Assembly: GCF_013205025.1 (NCBI RefSeq)
Contig: NZ_JABMLE010000002.1
Location: 1,317,670-1,381,669 of the forward strand
Direction: 5' to 3'
From: Rathayibacter sp. VKM Ac-2857
GTDB lineage: Bacteria; Actinomycetota; Actinomycetes; Actinomycetales; Microbacteriaceae
DNA length: 64,000 nucleotides
Positions within the stretch are counted from its first letter, which is position 1. Every line of letters begins with the position of its first letter. Below are positions 35,281 through 43,990 of the stretch, piece after piece. The notes under the pieces were generated by a model. That model searched no databases and was not told the DNA's origin. It was given only the letters and a program-made list of their open reading frames with translations. The position numbers and the translations under genes were made by a program.

Positions 35281-36291
35281 ATGACCACCCCTCTGCGCTT
35301 CGGCCTGTTCGGCACCGGCCGCATCGGCCAGGTCCACGCCGCGAGCATCGCCGCCTCCCCGAACGCCTCGCTGCAGTGGGTCTGCGACCCGTTCGTCGAC
35401 GGCGCGACCACCACGGCCGCCCGCTACGGCGGACAGCCCACGGCGGAGCCGGCCGATCTGTTCTCGGCCGGCGACATCGACGCCCTCGTCATCGCCTCGC
35501 CCACCCCGACGCACGTCGACCTCATCGACAGCGCCCTCGACGCCGGCATCCCGGTGCTCTGCGAGAAGCCGATCGACCTCGACATCGTGCGCGTCGACGC
35601 CCTCCGCGCGAAGGCCGCCGCCTCCGCCGTGCCCGTGGTCCTCGGCTTCAACCGCCGCTTCGACCCGCACTTCGCCGAGCTGCAGCGCCGCGTGGCCGAG
35701 GGCGAGATCGGCGACCTCGAGCAGCTCGCGATCATCAGCCGCGACCCGGCCGAGCCGCCGGCCGCCTACGTCGCGACCTCCGGCGGGATCTTCCGGGACA
35801 TGACGATCCACGACTTCGACATGGCCCGCTTCTTCCTGCCGGAGATCGTGCGGGTCACCGCGCGCGGCGCGAACCAGTTCAGCCGTCCCATCCGCGAGGC
35901 CGGCGACTTCGACGCCGTCGTCGTGACCCTGGAGGCCGCCGGCGGCGAGCTGATCACCATCACCAACTCCCGGCACAGCGCCTACGGCTACGACCAGCGC
36001 TTCGAGGCCTTCGGATCGAAGGGCATGCTGCAGATCGGCAACATCGGCCCGAGCGCGATCACCGGCTACACCGACTCCCTGGTCGAGTCGCGCGCCCCGT
36101 ACCACTCCTTCTTCCTGGAGCGCTACGGCGACGCCTACCGTCTCGAGCTCGAGGCCTTCATCGAGACGATCCGCGGCGAGCCCTCGCGCAGCCCCGGCTT
36201 CGAGGACGGCCGCGCCGCGCTCCTGCTCGCCGACGCCGCCGACCGCTCCGCCCGCTCGGGGCGCACGATCGACGTCGACCTGGCGTCATGA
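35281..36291 (+). CDS. iolG: Inositol 2-dehydrogenase (IolG-like)
   Basis: 336 residues, the standard IolG length. FGLFGTGRIGQVHAASIA binds NAD, CEKPIDLDIVRV carries the catalytic-face Lys, and GGIFRDMTIHDFDMARFF holds the Asp and His that activate the substrate hydroxyl. Closest of the four family members here to bona fide myo-inositol dehydrogenases. Its stop overlaps the next start (ATGA). Confidence 0.87.
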   Translation: MTTPLRFGLFGTGRIGQVHAASIAASPNASLQWVCDPFVDGATTTAARYGGQPTAEPADLFSAGDIDALVIASPTPTHVDLIDSALDAGIPVLCEKPIDLDIVRVDALRAKAAASAVPVVLGFNRRFDPHFAELQRRVAEGEIGDLEQLAIISRDPAEPPAAYVATSGGIFRDMTIHDFDMARFFLPEIVRVTARGANQFSRPIREAGDFDAVVVTLEAAGGELITITNSRHSAYGYDQRFEAFGSKGMLQIGNIGPSAITGYTDSLVESRAPYHSFFLERYGDAYRLELEAFIETIRGEPSRSPGFEDGRAALLLADAADRSARSGRTIDVDLAS

Positions 36292-37139
36292 CCGGGCCCC
36301 GCCTCGTCGCCACCTGCTGGACCAGTGCCGGCGCCGTCGGCCCGCTGGACGTGCCGGAGCGCAGCCCGCTCCCGCCGCTGGAGCGCCTCCGGGCGATCGC
36401 CGACGGCGGCTGGGCCGGCTTCGGCTTCGCCCACGAGGACCTGATCGAGGTCCGCGACACCATCGGCTTCCCCGCCCTCCGCGCGGCGATCGACGCCGCC
36501 GGCTTCGAGCACGTCGAGGTCGAGCTGGTGACCGACTGGTTCGAGGACGAGAGCGTCTGGCGACCCCGCTGGGAGATGCTCCTCGAGGCCGCCGAGATCC
36601 TCGGTGCCGCCTTCATCAAGGCGGGGCCGCCCGCCGGACCTCCCGCTCCCGACCTCACCCCGTACGTCGCGCCGCTGCGGCGGCTCGGCGAGGAGGCCGC
36701 CCGGATCGGCACCCGCGTGGTGCTCGAGCCGCTCCCCTTCTCGGTGATCGACACGCTGCCCCGGGGCGCCGAGCTGATCACCGCGGTCGGCCATCCCGCC
36801 GTCGGGCTCATCGTCGACTACTGGCACGTGTTCCGTGCGGGGACCTCGCTCGAGGTGTTCGCGGCGGCCGTCCCGATCGAGCAGGTCTTCGGCGTGGAGC
36901 TCAGCGACGCGCCGGAGGAGGTCGTCGGCACGCTGTTCGAGGACACCCGGAACAACCGCACCCTCCTCGGCGAGGGCGCGCAGGACGTGGCCGGCTTCAT
37001 CACCACGCTGCGCACGATGGGCTACGACGGCGCCTGGGGCGTCGAGATCATCTCGGACGAGCACCGGAGTCGTGATCTCACGTCGGCCCTCGCGCTCGCG
37101 AAGGCCAGTGCCGAGGCGGCCTTCGCCCGGTCAGCCTGA
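36288..37139 (+). CDS. Sugar phosphate isomerase/epimerase family TIM-barrel protein
   Basis: 283 residues of the AP-endonuclease-2/xylose-isomerase-like fold. Metal-ligand candidates lie in VVLEPLPF, IVDYWHVFRAG and GVELSDAP, with a final Glu in WGVEIISDE. This type is found in inositol clusters as IolH/IolI/IolO-like proteins that isomerise keto-inositols or open-chain products. ATG overlapping iolG. It ends the first plus-strand transcription unit, with a new promoter 20 bp later. Confidence 0.82.
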   Translation: MTGPRLVATCWTSAGAVGPLDVPERSPLPPLERLRAIADGGWAGFGFAHEDLIEVRDTIGFPALRAAIDAAGFEHVEVELVTDWFEDESVWRPRWEMLLEAAEILGAAFIKAGPPAGPPAPDLTPYVAPLRRLGEEAARIGTRVVLEPLPFSVIDTLPRGAELITAVGHPAVGLIVDYWHVFRAGTSLEVFAAAVPIEQVFGVELSDAPEEVVGTLFEDTRNNRTLLGEGAQDVAGFITTLRTMGYDGAWGVEIISDEHRSRDLTSALALAKASAEAAFARSA

Positions 37140-37155
37140 ATCCAGCTATCACCCA

Positions 37156-37185
37156 GTGGACAGTGCGTCCACATCGCGATATTCT
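37156..37185 (+). promoter_or_regulatory. Promoter and operator of the iolB-iolD unit
   Basis: TGGACA (37157-37162) and TATTCT (37180-37185) are 17 bp apart. The -35 lies inside an inverted repeat GTGGAC-(5)-GTCCAC at 37156-37172. Its half-sites TGGAC/GTCCA are the same as in the twin operators at 31843, but spaced five bases instead of two. Confidence 0.55.
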
Positions 37186-37229
37186 CTTGGTGTCGCCGCG
37201 GACGCGGTGACCGCAGAAAGGACTGCACC

Positions 37230-38078
37230 ATGACCGACCCCCAGATCCTCGAGAAGGGCACGTGGAGCACGATCACGCCCGAGATCGCCGGATGGGAGTA
37301 CGTCTCCTTCGAGGTCCTGACCTTCGACGGACAGACCGTGACCTTCGACGCCGATGAGAACGAGCGAGCCCTGGTGCCGCTCTCGGGAGTCGCCACCGCG
37401 ACCGTCGACGGCACCGCCTATGAGTTCGGCGGGCGCGCGAGCGTCTTCGAGGGTCTCGGCCACTGCCTCTACATCCCCCGCGACACCGCCGTCACCGTCA
37501 CGGCCACCGCGGGCGCCGAGCTCGCCGTGGCCTCCGCTCCGGCGACCACGAAGCACGAGGTCGTCCTCGTCACCCCGGACGACCTGCCGGTGGAGGCCCG
37601 CGGCGCCGGGAACGCGTCGCGGCAGGTCTCCACCCTGATCCCGCCGGCCTTCCCCGCCGACCGCCTGCTCGTCATCGAGGTCTGGACCCCGGGCGGGAAC
37701 TGGTCGAGCTACCCGCCGCACAAGCACGAGCACGACCACGACGGCGAGGCGCAGCTCGAGGAGACCTACTACTACCGCCTGCGCGACCCGGAGAACGGCT
37801 GGGCCCTGCAGCGCGCCTACAGCCCCGAGCGCGGCTTCGAGCTCGCCGAGACCGTCCGCGACGGCGACATCTGCCTCCTGCCGTGGGCGTACCACACCAC
37901 GGTCGCCGCGCACGGTCACGACCTCTACTACCTGAACGTGATGGCCGGCCCCGCGCCGGAGCGCACCCTCCAGGCCGCGCAGGACCCGGCCCTCAAGGAC
38001 CTCGTCGAGGCCTGGCCCGAGATGCCGGTCGATCCGCGCATCCCCCTCATCCCCCGTCATCCCCTCGCCCGCTCCTGA
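37230..38078 (+). CDS. iolB: 5-deoxy-glucuronate isomerase
   Basis: 282 residues, normal length for IolB, a bicupin enzyme that converts 5-deoxy-glucuronate to 2-deoxy-5-keto-gluconate. The C-terminal cupin shows SYPPHKHEHD with the metal-binding His cluster, then LEETYYYR with the metal-ligand Glu, and a late His in LPWAYHTTVAAHGH. ATG after AGAAAGGAC. It opens a unit with iolD and the aldehyde dehydrogenase. Confidence 0.93.
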   Translation: MTDPQILEKGTWSTITPEIAGWEYVSFEVLTFDGQTVTFDADENERALVPLSGVATATVDGTAYEFGGRASVFEGLGHCLYIPRDTAVTVTATAGAELAVASAPATTKHEVVLVTPDDLPVEARGAGNASRQVSTLIPPAFPADRLLVIEVWTPGGNWSSYPPHKHEHDHDGEAQLEETYYYRLRDPENGWALQRAYSPERGFELAETVRDGDICLLPWAYHTTVAAHGHDLYYLNVMAGPAPERTLQAAQDPALKDLVEAWPEMPVDPRIPLIPRHPLARS

Positions 38079-38121
38079 CGCGCGCGCGGCCGACCCTCCC
38101 CCACAGACAAGGACGAATGCG

Positions 38122-39996
38122 ATGACGCACACGACCGCCGTACCCACCCTCCGCCTCACCGTCGGACAGGCGGTGATCCGGTTCCTCCAGGCGCAGTACG
38201 TCGAGCGCGACGGCACCACCGAGCAGTTCTTCGGAGGGGCGTTCGGGATCTTCGGCCACGGCAACGTCGCCGGCATCGGGCAGGCGATGCTGCAGTACCA
38301 GGACGATTTCCGCTACTACCAGGGCCGCAACGAGCAGGGGATGGTGCACATCGGGATCGGCTACGCGAAGATGCGGAACCGCCTCGGCGCCCTCGCCGTG
38401 AGCACCTCCATCGGCCCCGGCGCGACCAACATGGTCACCGGCGCCGCGACCGCGACCGTCAACCACATCCCGGTCCTGCTGCTCCCGAGCGACGTGTTCG
38501 CCACCCGCACGACGGGCGCCGTCCTGCAGCAGCAGGAGATGCCCTACGCGGCCGACATCACGGCCAACGACTCGTTCCGCGCGGTGTCGCGCTACTTCGA
38601 CCGCATCTGGCGCCCCGAGCAGCTCGCGCCCGCCCTGCTCGAGGCGATGCGCGTGCTGACCAGCCCCGCCGACACCGGCGCGGTCACCATCGCCCTGCCG
38701 CAGGACGTCCAGGCCGAGGCGTTCGACTTCCCGGCCGCGCTGTTCGAGCGCCGCGTCTGGAACATCGCCCGCAACCGCGCGGACCGGGCCGCCCTCGCCC
38801 GCGCCGCCGCGATCATCCGCTCCTCGACCAACCCGGTGATCATCGCCGGCGGCGGTGTCGTCTACTCCGAGGCGAGCGAGCAGCTCGTCGCGTTCGCGGA
38901 GTCCACCGGCATCGGCGTCGGCGTCACCCAGGCCGGCAAGGCCTCGATGCCGCACGACCACGCCCTCGCCCTCGGCGCCCTCGGCGCCAGCGGCTCCGCG
39001 TTCGCGAACGACATCGCCGGCGATGCGGACGTCGTCATCGGCATCGGCACGCGCTACACGGACTTCACGACCGCCTCGAACACGCTCTTCAAGAACCCGA
39101 CCGTGCGCTTCATCAACATCAACGTCGCCGAGATCGACGCGCTGAAGGAGTCGGCGACGCCCCTCGTCGGCGACGCCCGCGAGACGCTCACCGAGCTGCG
39201 GGAGCTGCTCGAGGGCTGGGAGGCGCCGACCCGCGCCGCCTCGGTCGCGGCCGCGAGCGGCTGGCGCGCCGAGGTGGACCGGATCATCGAGCTCGACGGC
39301 GGCGACACCCTCTCGCAGGCGCAGATGATGGGCGTCCTGAACTCCGTGGCCGGCGAGCGCGACGTGATCGTCAACGCCGCGGGCTCCATGCCGGGCGACC
39401 TGCACCGCCTCTGGCGGGCGGGCTCGGTCAAGGGCTACGACATGGAGTACGGCAACTCGTGCATGGGCTACGAGATCCCCGGCGCGATCGGCAACGCGAT
39501 CGCGGACCCCTCGCGCCACGTGTTCGCGCTGATCGGCGACGGGACCTACCTGATGCTCTCCCAGGAGATCATGACGGCCGTGCAGGAGAAGCTGCGCATG
39601 ACGATCGTCATCGTCGACAACTACGGCTACGGCTCCATCGCCGCGCTGTCGGAGTCGCGCGGGTCCCAGGGCTTCGCCTGCCGCTTCAACGAGCGCGGCG
39701 AGGGCGGTCGCCACGACGGCGCCCGCATCGAGGTCGACTTCGCCGCGAACGCGGCCAGCTACGGCGCGACGGTCTGGACGGCCGACAGCGCCGACTCCTT
39801 CCGCGACGCGCTGGCCGAGGCCACCGCGTTCGAGGGCACCGGCATCGTCTACGTCCAGGTCGACTCCCAGGCCCGCTTCGGCGGCTCCGGCGCGTGGTGG
39901 GACGTCCCCGTCCCCGAGGTCTCGACGCTCGAGTCGACGACCGCCGCGCGCGAGGAGTACGAGCACGAGCGCGCCGCGCAGCACCTCTACCTCTAG
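38122..39996 (+). CDS. iolD: 3D-(3,5/4)-trihydroxycyclohexane-1,2-dione hydrolase
   Basis: ThDP-dependent ring-opening enzyme that makes 5-deoxy-glucuronate for IolB. 624 residues with the three acetolactate-synthase-like domains: the N-terminal pyrimidine domain with EQFFGGAFGIFGHGN, the central domain with VIIAGGGVVYSEA, and the C-terminal diphosphate domain with LIGDGTYLMLSQE near residue 472 and IVDNYGYGSI for magnesium and ThDP. AAGGA lies upstream of the ATG. 43 bp after iolB. Confidence 0.94.
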   Translation: MTHTTAVPTLRLTVGQAVIRFLQAQYVERDGTTEQFFGGAFGIFGHGNVAGIGQAMLQYQDDFRYYQGRNEQGMVHIGIGYAKMRNRLGALAVSTSIGPGATNMVTGAATATVNHIPVLLLPSDVFATRTTGAVLQQQEMPYAADITANDSFRAVSRYFDRIWRPEQLAPALLEAMRVLTSPADTGAVTIALPQDVQAEAFDFPAALFERRVWNIARNRADRAALARAAAIIRSSTNPVIIAGGGVVYSEASEQLVAFAESTGIGVGVTQAGKASMPHDHALALGALGASGSAFANDIAGDADVVIGIGTRYTDFTTASNTLFKNPTVRFININVAEIDALKESATPLVGDARETLTELRELLEGWEAPTRAASVAAASGWRAEVDRIIELDGGDTLSQAQMMGVLNSVAGERDVIVNAAGSMPGDLHRLWRAGSVKGYDMEYGNSCMGYEIPGAIGNAIADPSRHVFALIGDGTYLMLSQEIMTAVQEKLRMTIVIVDNYGYGSIAALSESRGSQGFACRFNERGEGGRHDGARIEVDFAANAASYGATVWTADSADSFRDALAEATAFEGTGIVYVQVDSQARFGGSGAWWDVPVPEVSTLESTTAAREEYEHERAAQHLYL

Positions 39997-40028
39997 CAGC
40001 GCGCCGCCCAGCACCCCACCTCCCGGCC

Positions 40029-40078
40029 AGAGGGGCCGTCCCGTCTCCGAGTCGCTCGGCGGACCGGACGGCCCCTCT
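40029..40078 (+). terminator. Strong hairpin between iolD and the aldehyde dehydrogenase gene
   Basis: AGAGGGGCCGTCC and GGACGGCCCCTCT form a perfect 13-bp stem around a 24-base loop. No U-tract follows. It may partly terminate transcription or protect the iolB-iolD message, lowering expression of the gene after it. Confidence 0.55.
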
Positions 40079-40113
40079 CGCCATCGACCCTCCACCGTAG
40101 AAAGCGAGACCCC

Positions 40114-41595
40114 GTGAGCAGCACGCTCTCCACCGCGCCGTCCTCCCTCGACGCTCTCATCGCCGCCGTGCCGACCGGTCTGATGATCGGAGGAGTCGTG
40201 CGCGACGCCTCCGACGGCTCCACCTTCGACGTCCTCGACCCCGCGACGGGACGGACCCTCGCCACCGTGGCCAGCGGCACGGTCGACGACGCCCGCGCGG
40301 CCGTCGACGCCGCCGCTGCGGCCGCCGCCTCCTGGGCCGCGACGCCGCCCCGGCAGCGCTCGATCATCCTGTCCAGGGCCTTCGAGCTGATGACCGCGGC
40401 GGGCGACGACCTCGCGGAGCTCATCGTCGCCGAGAACGGCAAGATCTTCGCCGACGCTCGCGGCGAGGTCGCCTACGCGGCGGAGTTCCTGCGCTGGTAC
40501 GCGGAGGAGGCCGTGCGCATCCCCGGCATGATCAGGACCGCTCCGGCCGGCGCCAACAAGATCCTGGTGACGCACCACCCGGTCGGCATCGCCGTGCTGG
40601 TCACCCCGTGGAACTTCCCCGCCGCGATGGCCACCCGCAAGATCGGTCCCGCCCTCGCGGCCGGCTGCACGGTCGTCCTCAAGCCGGCGAGCGAGACCCC
40701 GCTCACCGCCCTGGCCATCGCGAGGATCTTCGAGCAGGCCGGCGTGCCGGCGGGCGTCGTGAACGTGCTCCCCAGCAAGCGCAGCGGAGCGGTCGTGGAG
40801 GCGATGGTGAACGACGACCGCGTCCGCAAGCTGTCCTTCACCGGGTCCACCGAGGTCGGCGTCACCCTGATGCAGCTGGCCGCGAGGACCGTGGTCAACA
40901 CGTCCATGGAGCTCGGCGGCAACGCGCCGTTCGTCGTCTTCGACGACGCCGACCTCGACGCGGCGATCGACGGCGCGATGATCGCCAAGATGCGCAACGG
41001 CGGCGAGGCCTGCACCGCCGCGAACCGCTTCTACGTGCAGGAGGGCGTCGCCGCCGAGTTCGGCCGCCGCCTCGCGGAGCGGATGGACGCCCTCGTCGTC
41101 GGCTCCGGCGCCGACAGCTCCTCCCAGCTGGGTCCCGTGATCAACGCGGCCGCTCGCGAGGACATCCACGCGCTGGTGACCGGGGCCGTCGCCGACGGCG
41201 CGACCCTGCTCACGGGCGGCGAGTCGCCCGAGGGCGAGGGGTACTTCTACCCCGCCACGGTCCTGGTCGACGTGCCCGCGACCGCCGGCATCCTCGATCA
41301 GGAGATCTTCGGGCCCGTGGCACCGATCGTGTCGTTCGCGACCGAGGAGGACGGCGTCCGCCTCGCGAACGGCAGCCCGTTCGGCCTGGTGTCCTACGTG
41401 TACACGAGCGACATCGGCCGCGGCCTCCGGGTGAGCGAGCGGATGGAGTCGGGCATGGTCGGCCTGAACCGCGGACTGGTCTCCGACCCGGCCGCTCCGT
41501 TCGGCGGCATGAAGCAGAGCGGCATCGGCCGGGAGGGCGGCGCCGAGGGGCTGCTCGAGTACCTCGAGAGCCAGTACATCGCCGTCGCCTGGTGA
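40114..41595 (+). CDS. NAD(P)-dependent aldehyde dehydrogenase (succinate-semialdehyde dehydrogenase-like)
   Basis: 493 residues. Catalytic Cys300 in NGGEACTAANRFYV, Glu266 in MELGGNAPF and the cofactor Asn in TPWNFPAAM. The GGEACTAANR form and length match the GabD/ALDH5 group rather than IolA (ALDH6, CoA-acylating). In this position it may oxidise an aldehyde from polyol breakdown, perhaps malonic semialdehyde, but that is inference. GTG start with GAAAGCGAG upstream. Last gene of the plus-strand run. Confidence 0.88.
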   Translation: MSSTLSTAPSSLDALIAAVPTGLMIGGVVRDASDGSTFDVLDPATGRTLATVASGTVDDARAAVDAAAAAAASWAATPPRQRSIILSRAFELMTAAGDDLAELIVAENGKIFADARGEVAYAAEFLRWYAEEAVRIPGMIRTAPAGANKILVTHHPVGIAVLVTPWNFPAAMATRKIGPALAAGCTVVLKPASETPLTALAIARIFEQAGVPAGVVNVLPSKRSGAVVEAMVNDDRVRKLSFTGSTEVGVTLMQLAARTVVNTSMELGGNAPFVVFDDADLDAAIDGAMIAKMRNGGEACTAANRFYVQEGVAAEFGRRLAERMDALVVGSGADSSSQLGPVINAAAREDIHALVTGAVADGATLLTGGESPEGEGYFYPATVLVDVPATAGILDQEIFGPVAPIVSFATEEDGVRLANGSPFGLVSYVYTSDIGRGLRVSERMESGMVGLNRGLVSDPAAPFGGMKQSGIGREGGAEGLLEYLESQYIAVAW

Positions 41596-41651
41596 CGCCG
41601 GCCGCGGCACTCCGCTGACGCGGGGACGGCGGGGACGGGGACCGCGGTGAG

Positions 41652-41683
41652 GGGCGGCAGGGATCTCAGGATCCCTGCCGCCC
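41652..41683. terminator. Bidirectional terminator hairpin between convergent genes
   Basis: GGGCGGCAGGGATC and GATCCCTGCCGCCC make a perfect 14-bp stem with the loop TCAG. It sits midway between the stop of the aldehyde dehydrogenase (plus) and the stop of the MFS gene (minus), where a shared terminator is expected. On the plus strand it is followed by TTCGTCGT, not a full T-run. Confidence 0.75.
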
Positions 41684-41690
41684 TTCGTCG

Positions 41691-42962
41691 TCACGCCGGT
41701 CCGCGTCCCCGAGCGGGAGCCGCGGGAGGAGCGGGAACCGCGGGAGGAGCCGCCCGGCGGGCCTGCAGCCGCGCCGCGGTGAGGCCGCAGCCGCCGAAGA
41801 CCAGGACGCCGAGTCCGATGATCAGCACCGGGACGGTCCAGCCGCCGGTCGCGTCGTGAGCGGCGCCGACGAGGGAGGGCGCGGTGCAGGCCACCGCGTA
41901 CCCGACGCCCTGGACCAGGGCCGAGAGCCGGCGCGCGTGGTCGTCGCTGGTGGACATCCGCACGACGATCACGAAGACCGCGGTGAAGCCGCCGCCCTGC
42001 GCGGCGCCGCCGAGGAGCTCCCAGAGCAGGTAGAGGTCCGGAGCGAGGAGCAGGCCGAGCGGGATCGTCGTCCACGCGGCGAACACGGCCGCGATCCCCC
42101 AGGCGGCGCCGGCGCGAGCGACCAGGACGGGCACGCCCATCGCGCCGATCAGCGCGGCGATCTGGAACAGCGACGAGGACGATCCGGCGACCGTGAGCGA
42201 GTAGCCGCGCTCGTCGTGCAGCAGCTGCGGCAGCCAGGCGGTGGTGCCGTAGTAGGCGAAGGCCTGACCGGCGAACGCGAAGGACAGCAGCAGCGCCGTC
42301 CCCGTGACCCGGACCCGGGGCGCCCGGTCGGCGGCGATCGGGCGGGGCAGGGGGACGACGGCGGCGCGAGGGCCGACGGTCGCCGACCACACCGCGCCCG
42401 CGACAGCGGCGAGCGCCGCCCAGAGCACGAGTGCCGTGCGCCAGCCGAGCGTCTCGGCGAGCGGCGCCGTGGCGAGCGATGCGGCCAGCGATCCGATGTT
42501 GATGGCCGAGGAGTAGAGGCCGGTGGCGAAGGCGACCCGGCGAGGGGCGACGTCGCGGCGGATCAGCACGGGCACCACGACGTTGCCGATGGTGATGAAC
42601 ATCCCGATCACGACGGCGCCGATGATCAGCGCGGGGACTCCGCCCGCCGAGCGGACGACGGTCCCGAGCACGACGCCGAGCAGGCACAGCGTCGTCGCCG
42701 CGTCCGGCCCGATGCGGCCGATCAGGGCGGACGCGAGCGGCGTGGCCAGGGCGAAGAGCAGGACGGGGAGGCTGGTCAGGAGGCCGATCCCCGCGGAGCT
42801 CAGCTGCGTGTCCGCCTGCAGGAGCGCGGCGATCGGCGCGACGGCGATGATCGGCCCGCGCAGGACCAGCGCGATGAGCGAGAGGGCGATCAGGACGACG
42901 GGGGCCGGAGGGAGCCGACGCGCGACGCCCTCGACTCGGCGGGTCGCTCGTGCGGTGCTCAC
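41691..42962 (-). CDS. MFS transporter (CynX/NimT-like)
   Basis: 423 residues, twelve helices. The LSLIALVLRGPIIAVAPIAALLQAD opening, GIGNVVVPVLIRRD-like block (IGNVVVPVLIRRD) and YYGTTAWLPQLLHDERG between the halves fit the CynX/NimT family. Such proteins move small organic anions or nitroimidazoles; the substrate here is unknown. GTG start without a strong ribosome site, 7 bp after the sugar kinase stop, so probably coupled to it. Confidence 0.85.
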   Translation of the reverse strand: MSTARATRRVEGVARRLPPAPVVLIALSLIALVLRGPIIAVAPIAALLQADTQLSSAGIGLLTSLPVLLFALATPLASALIGRIGPDAATTLCLLGVVLGTVVRSAGGVPALIIGAVVIGMFITIGNVVVPVLIRRDVAPRRVAFATGLYSSAINIGSLAASLATAPLAETLGWRTALVLWAALAAVAGAVWSATVGPRAAVVPLPRPIAADRAPRVRVTGTALLLSFAFAGQAFAYYGTTAWLPQLLHDERGYSLTVAGSSSSLFQIAALIGAMGVPVLVARAGAAWGIAAVFAAWTTIPLGLLLAPDLYLLWELLGGAAQGGGFTAVFVIVVRMSTSDDHARRLSALVQGVGYAVACTAPSLVGAAHDATGGWTVPVLIIGLGVLVFGGCGLTAARLQARRAAPPAVPAPPAAPARGRGPA

Positions 42963-42969
42963 CCGGGAC

Positions 42970-43986
42970 TCAGGCCTCGTCCGTGAGCGCGCGGTGCAGC
43001 GCGGGTGCTCCGACCTCGATGCCGGGCACCGGGCGGAAGGCCGAGAGCACCGGTGCGGCGTCCTCGACGGCCAGTGCGCCCCAGCCGACGGCCGCCGCCA
43101 GCGCGGTTTCGAGCCGGTCGGCGTCGCCGTCGGGCCAGGCGCTGAGGAACCCGGCGAGCGCGGCGTCGCCGGCTCCCGTCGTGTTGACGACGTCGGCCCG
43201 TGGCGCTCGCGCCCACAGGGCCCTCGTCCGCGTGACGGCGAGAGCGCCGTCGGCGCCGAGACTCGCGAGCACCGTCTCCACTCCCGCGTCGACCAGCTCG
43301 CGCGCGGCGTCGACGACGTCGCCCAGCGTCCGCAGCGGCCGGCCGGCGGTCGCGGCGAGCTCGTGCACGTTCGGCTTGATCAGATCCGGCGCGAAGCCGG
43401 TGCGGATCCAGCGGCCGAGCGTCGCGTCCCCCGAGTCGAGGCAGATGCGGGCTCCGGCCCGGCGGGCCTCGGCGAACACCGGTGCGGGATCGAGGGTGGC
43501 GCCGCTCCCGGCCTCGCGGGGCATGCTGCCGGCGATGACGATCCAGTCGGCGTCGATCCGCTGGATCTCCCTGCCCGCGACGGCGCACAGCCGCGTCCAG
43601 ACCCCGGGATCCAGTGCCGACGCCCTCTGATTGATGTTCGTCGTGGACCCGTCCGCGGCGACGACGATCGTGTTCACCCGCGTCGGCGCCGTCACGCTCA
43701 CGGTGCGGTAGAGCTCCTGATCCTCGAGCACGCTCACCGCGTCCTCGAGGTTCATCGGCGCGATCGCGACGGTCTCGTTGCCGGCCAGGCGCAGCGTCCT
43801 CGCGACGTTGATCCCCTTGCCCGCGAGATGGGTCTCGACGGAGAGGGCCCGGTGGACCGTGCCCGGAGTCATGGAGCCGACCCGGTACACCCGGTCGATC
43901 GCGGGCGCGGGCGTCAGCGTCACGACGCGGGAGCGTCCGGCGACGACGGGCGTCCGGGAGATCGGGTCGACGTCCATGAGGGTCAC
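42970..43986 (-). CDS. PfkB-family sugar-phosphate kinase (1-phosphofructokinase-like)
   Basis: 338 residues. VVTLTPAPAIDRVYRV at the start, HLAGKGINVARTLRLAG for the sugar-binding block, KPNVHELA, and NTTGAGDAALAGFL with the catalytic base Asp274. The layout matches FruK/LacC-type kinases that phosphorylate ketose phosphates. It follows the transketolase subunits in one unit. It is not the iolC-type DKG kinase by appearance. A GTG at 43986 or ATG at 43977 may start it. Confidence 0.85.
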   Translation of the reverse strand: MTLMDVDPISRTPVVAGRSRVVTLTPAPAIDRVYRVGSMTPGTVHRALSVETHLAGKGINVARTLRLAGNETVAIAPMNLEDAVSVLEDQELYRTVSVTAPTRVNTIVVAADGSTTNINQRASALDPGVWTRLCAVAGREIQRIDADWIVIAGSMPREAGSGATLDPAPVFAEARRAGARICLDSGDATLGRWIRTGFAPDLIKPNVHELAATAGRPLRTLGDVVDAARELVDAGVETVLASLGADGALAVTRTRALWARAPRADVVNTTGAGDAALAGFLSAWPDGDADRLETALAAAVGWGALAVEDAAPVLSAFRPVPGIEVGAPALHRALTDEA

Positions 43987-43990
43987 GGCG

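Noticed and set aside
38047-42687. Very long open frame on the minus strand across iolD and the aldehyde dehydrogenase
   Set aside because: Antisense to two well-conserved genes; composition is typical of a GC-skew shadow.
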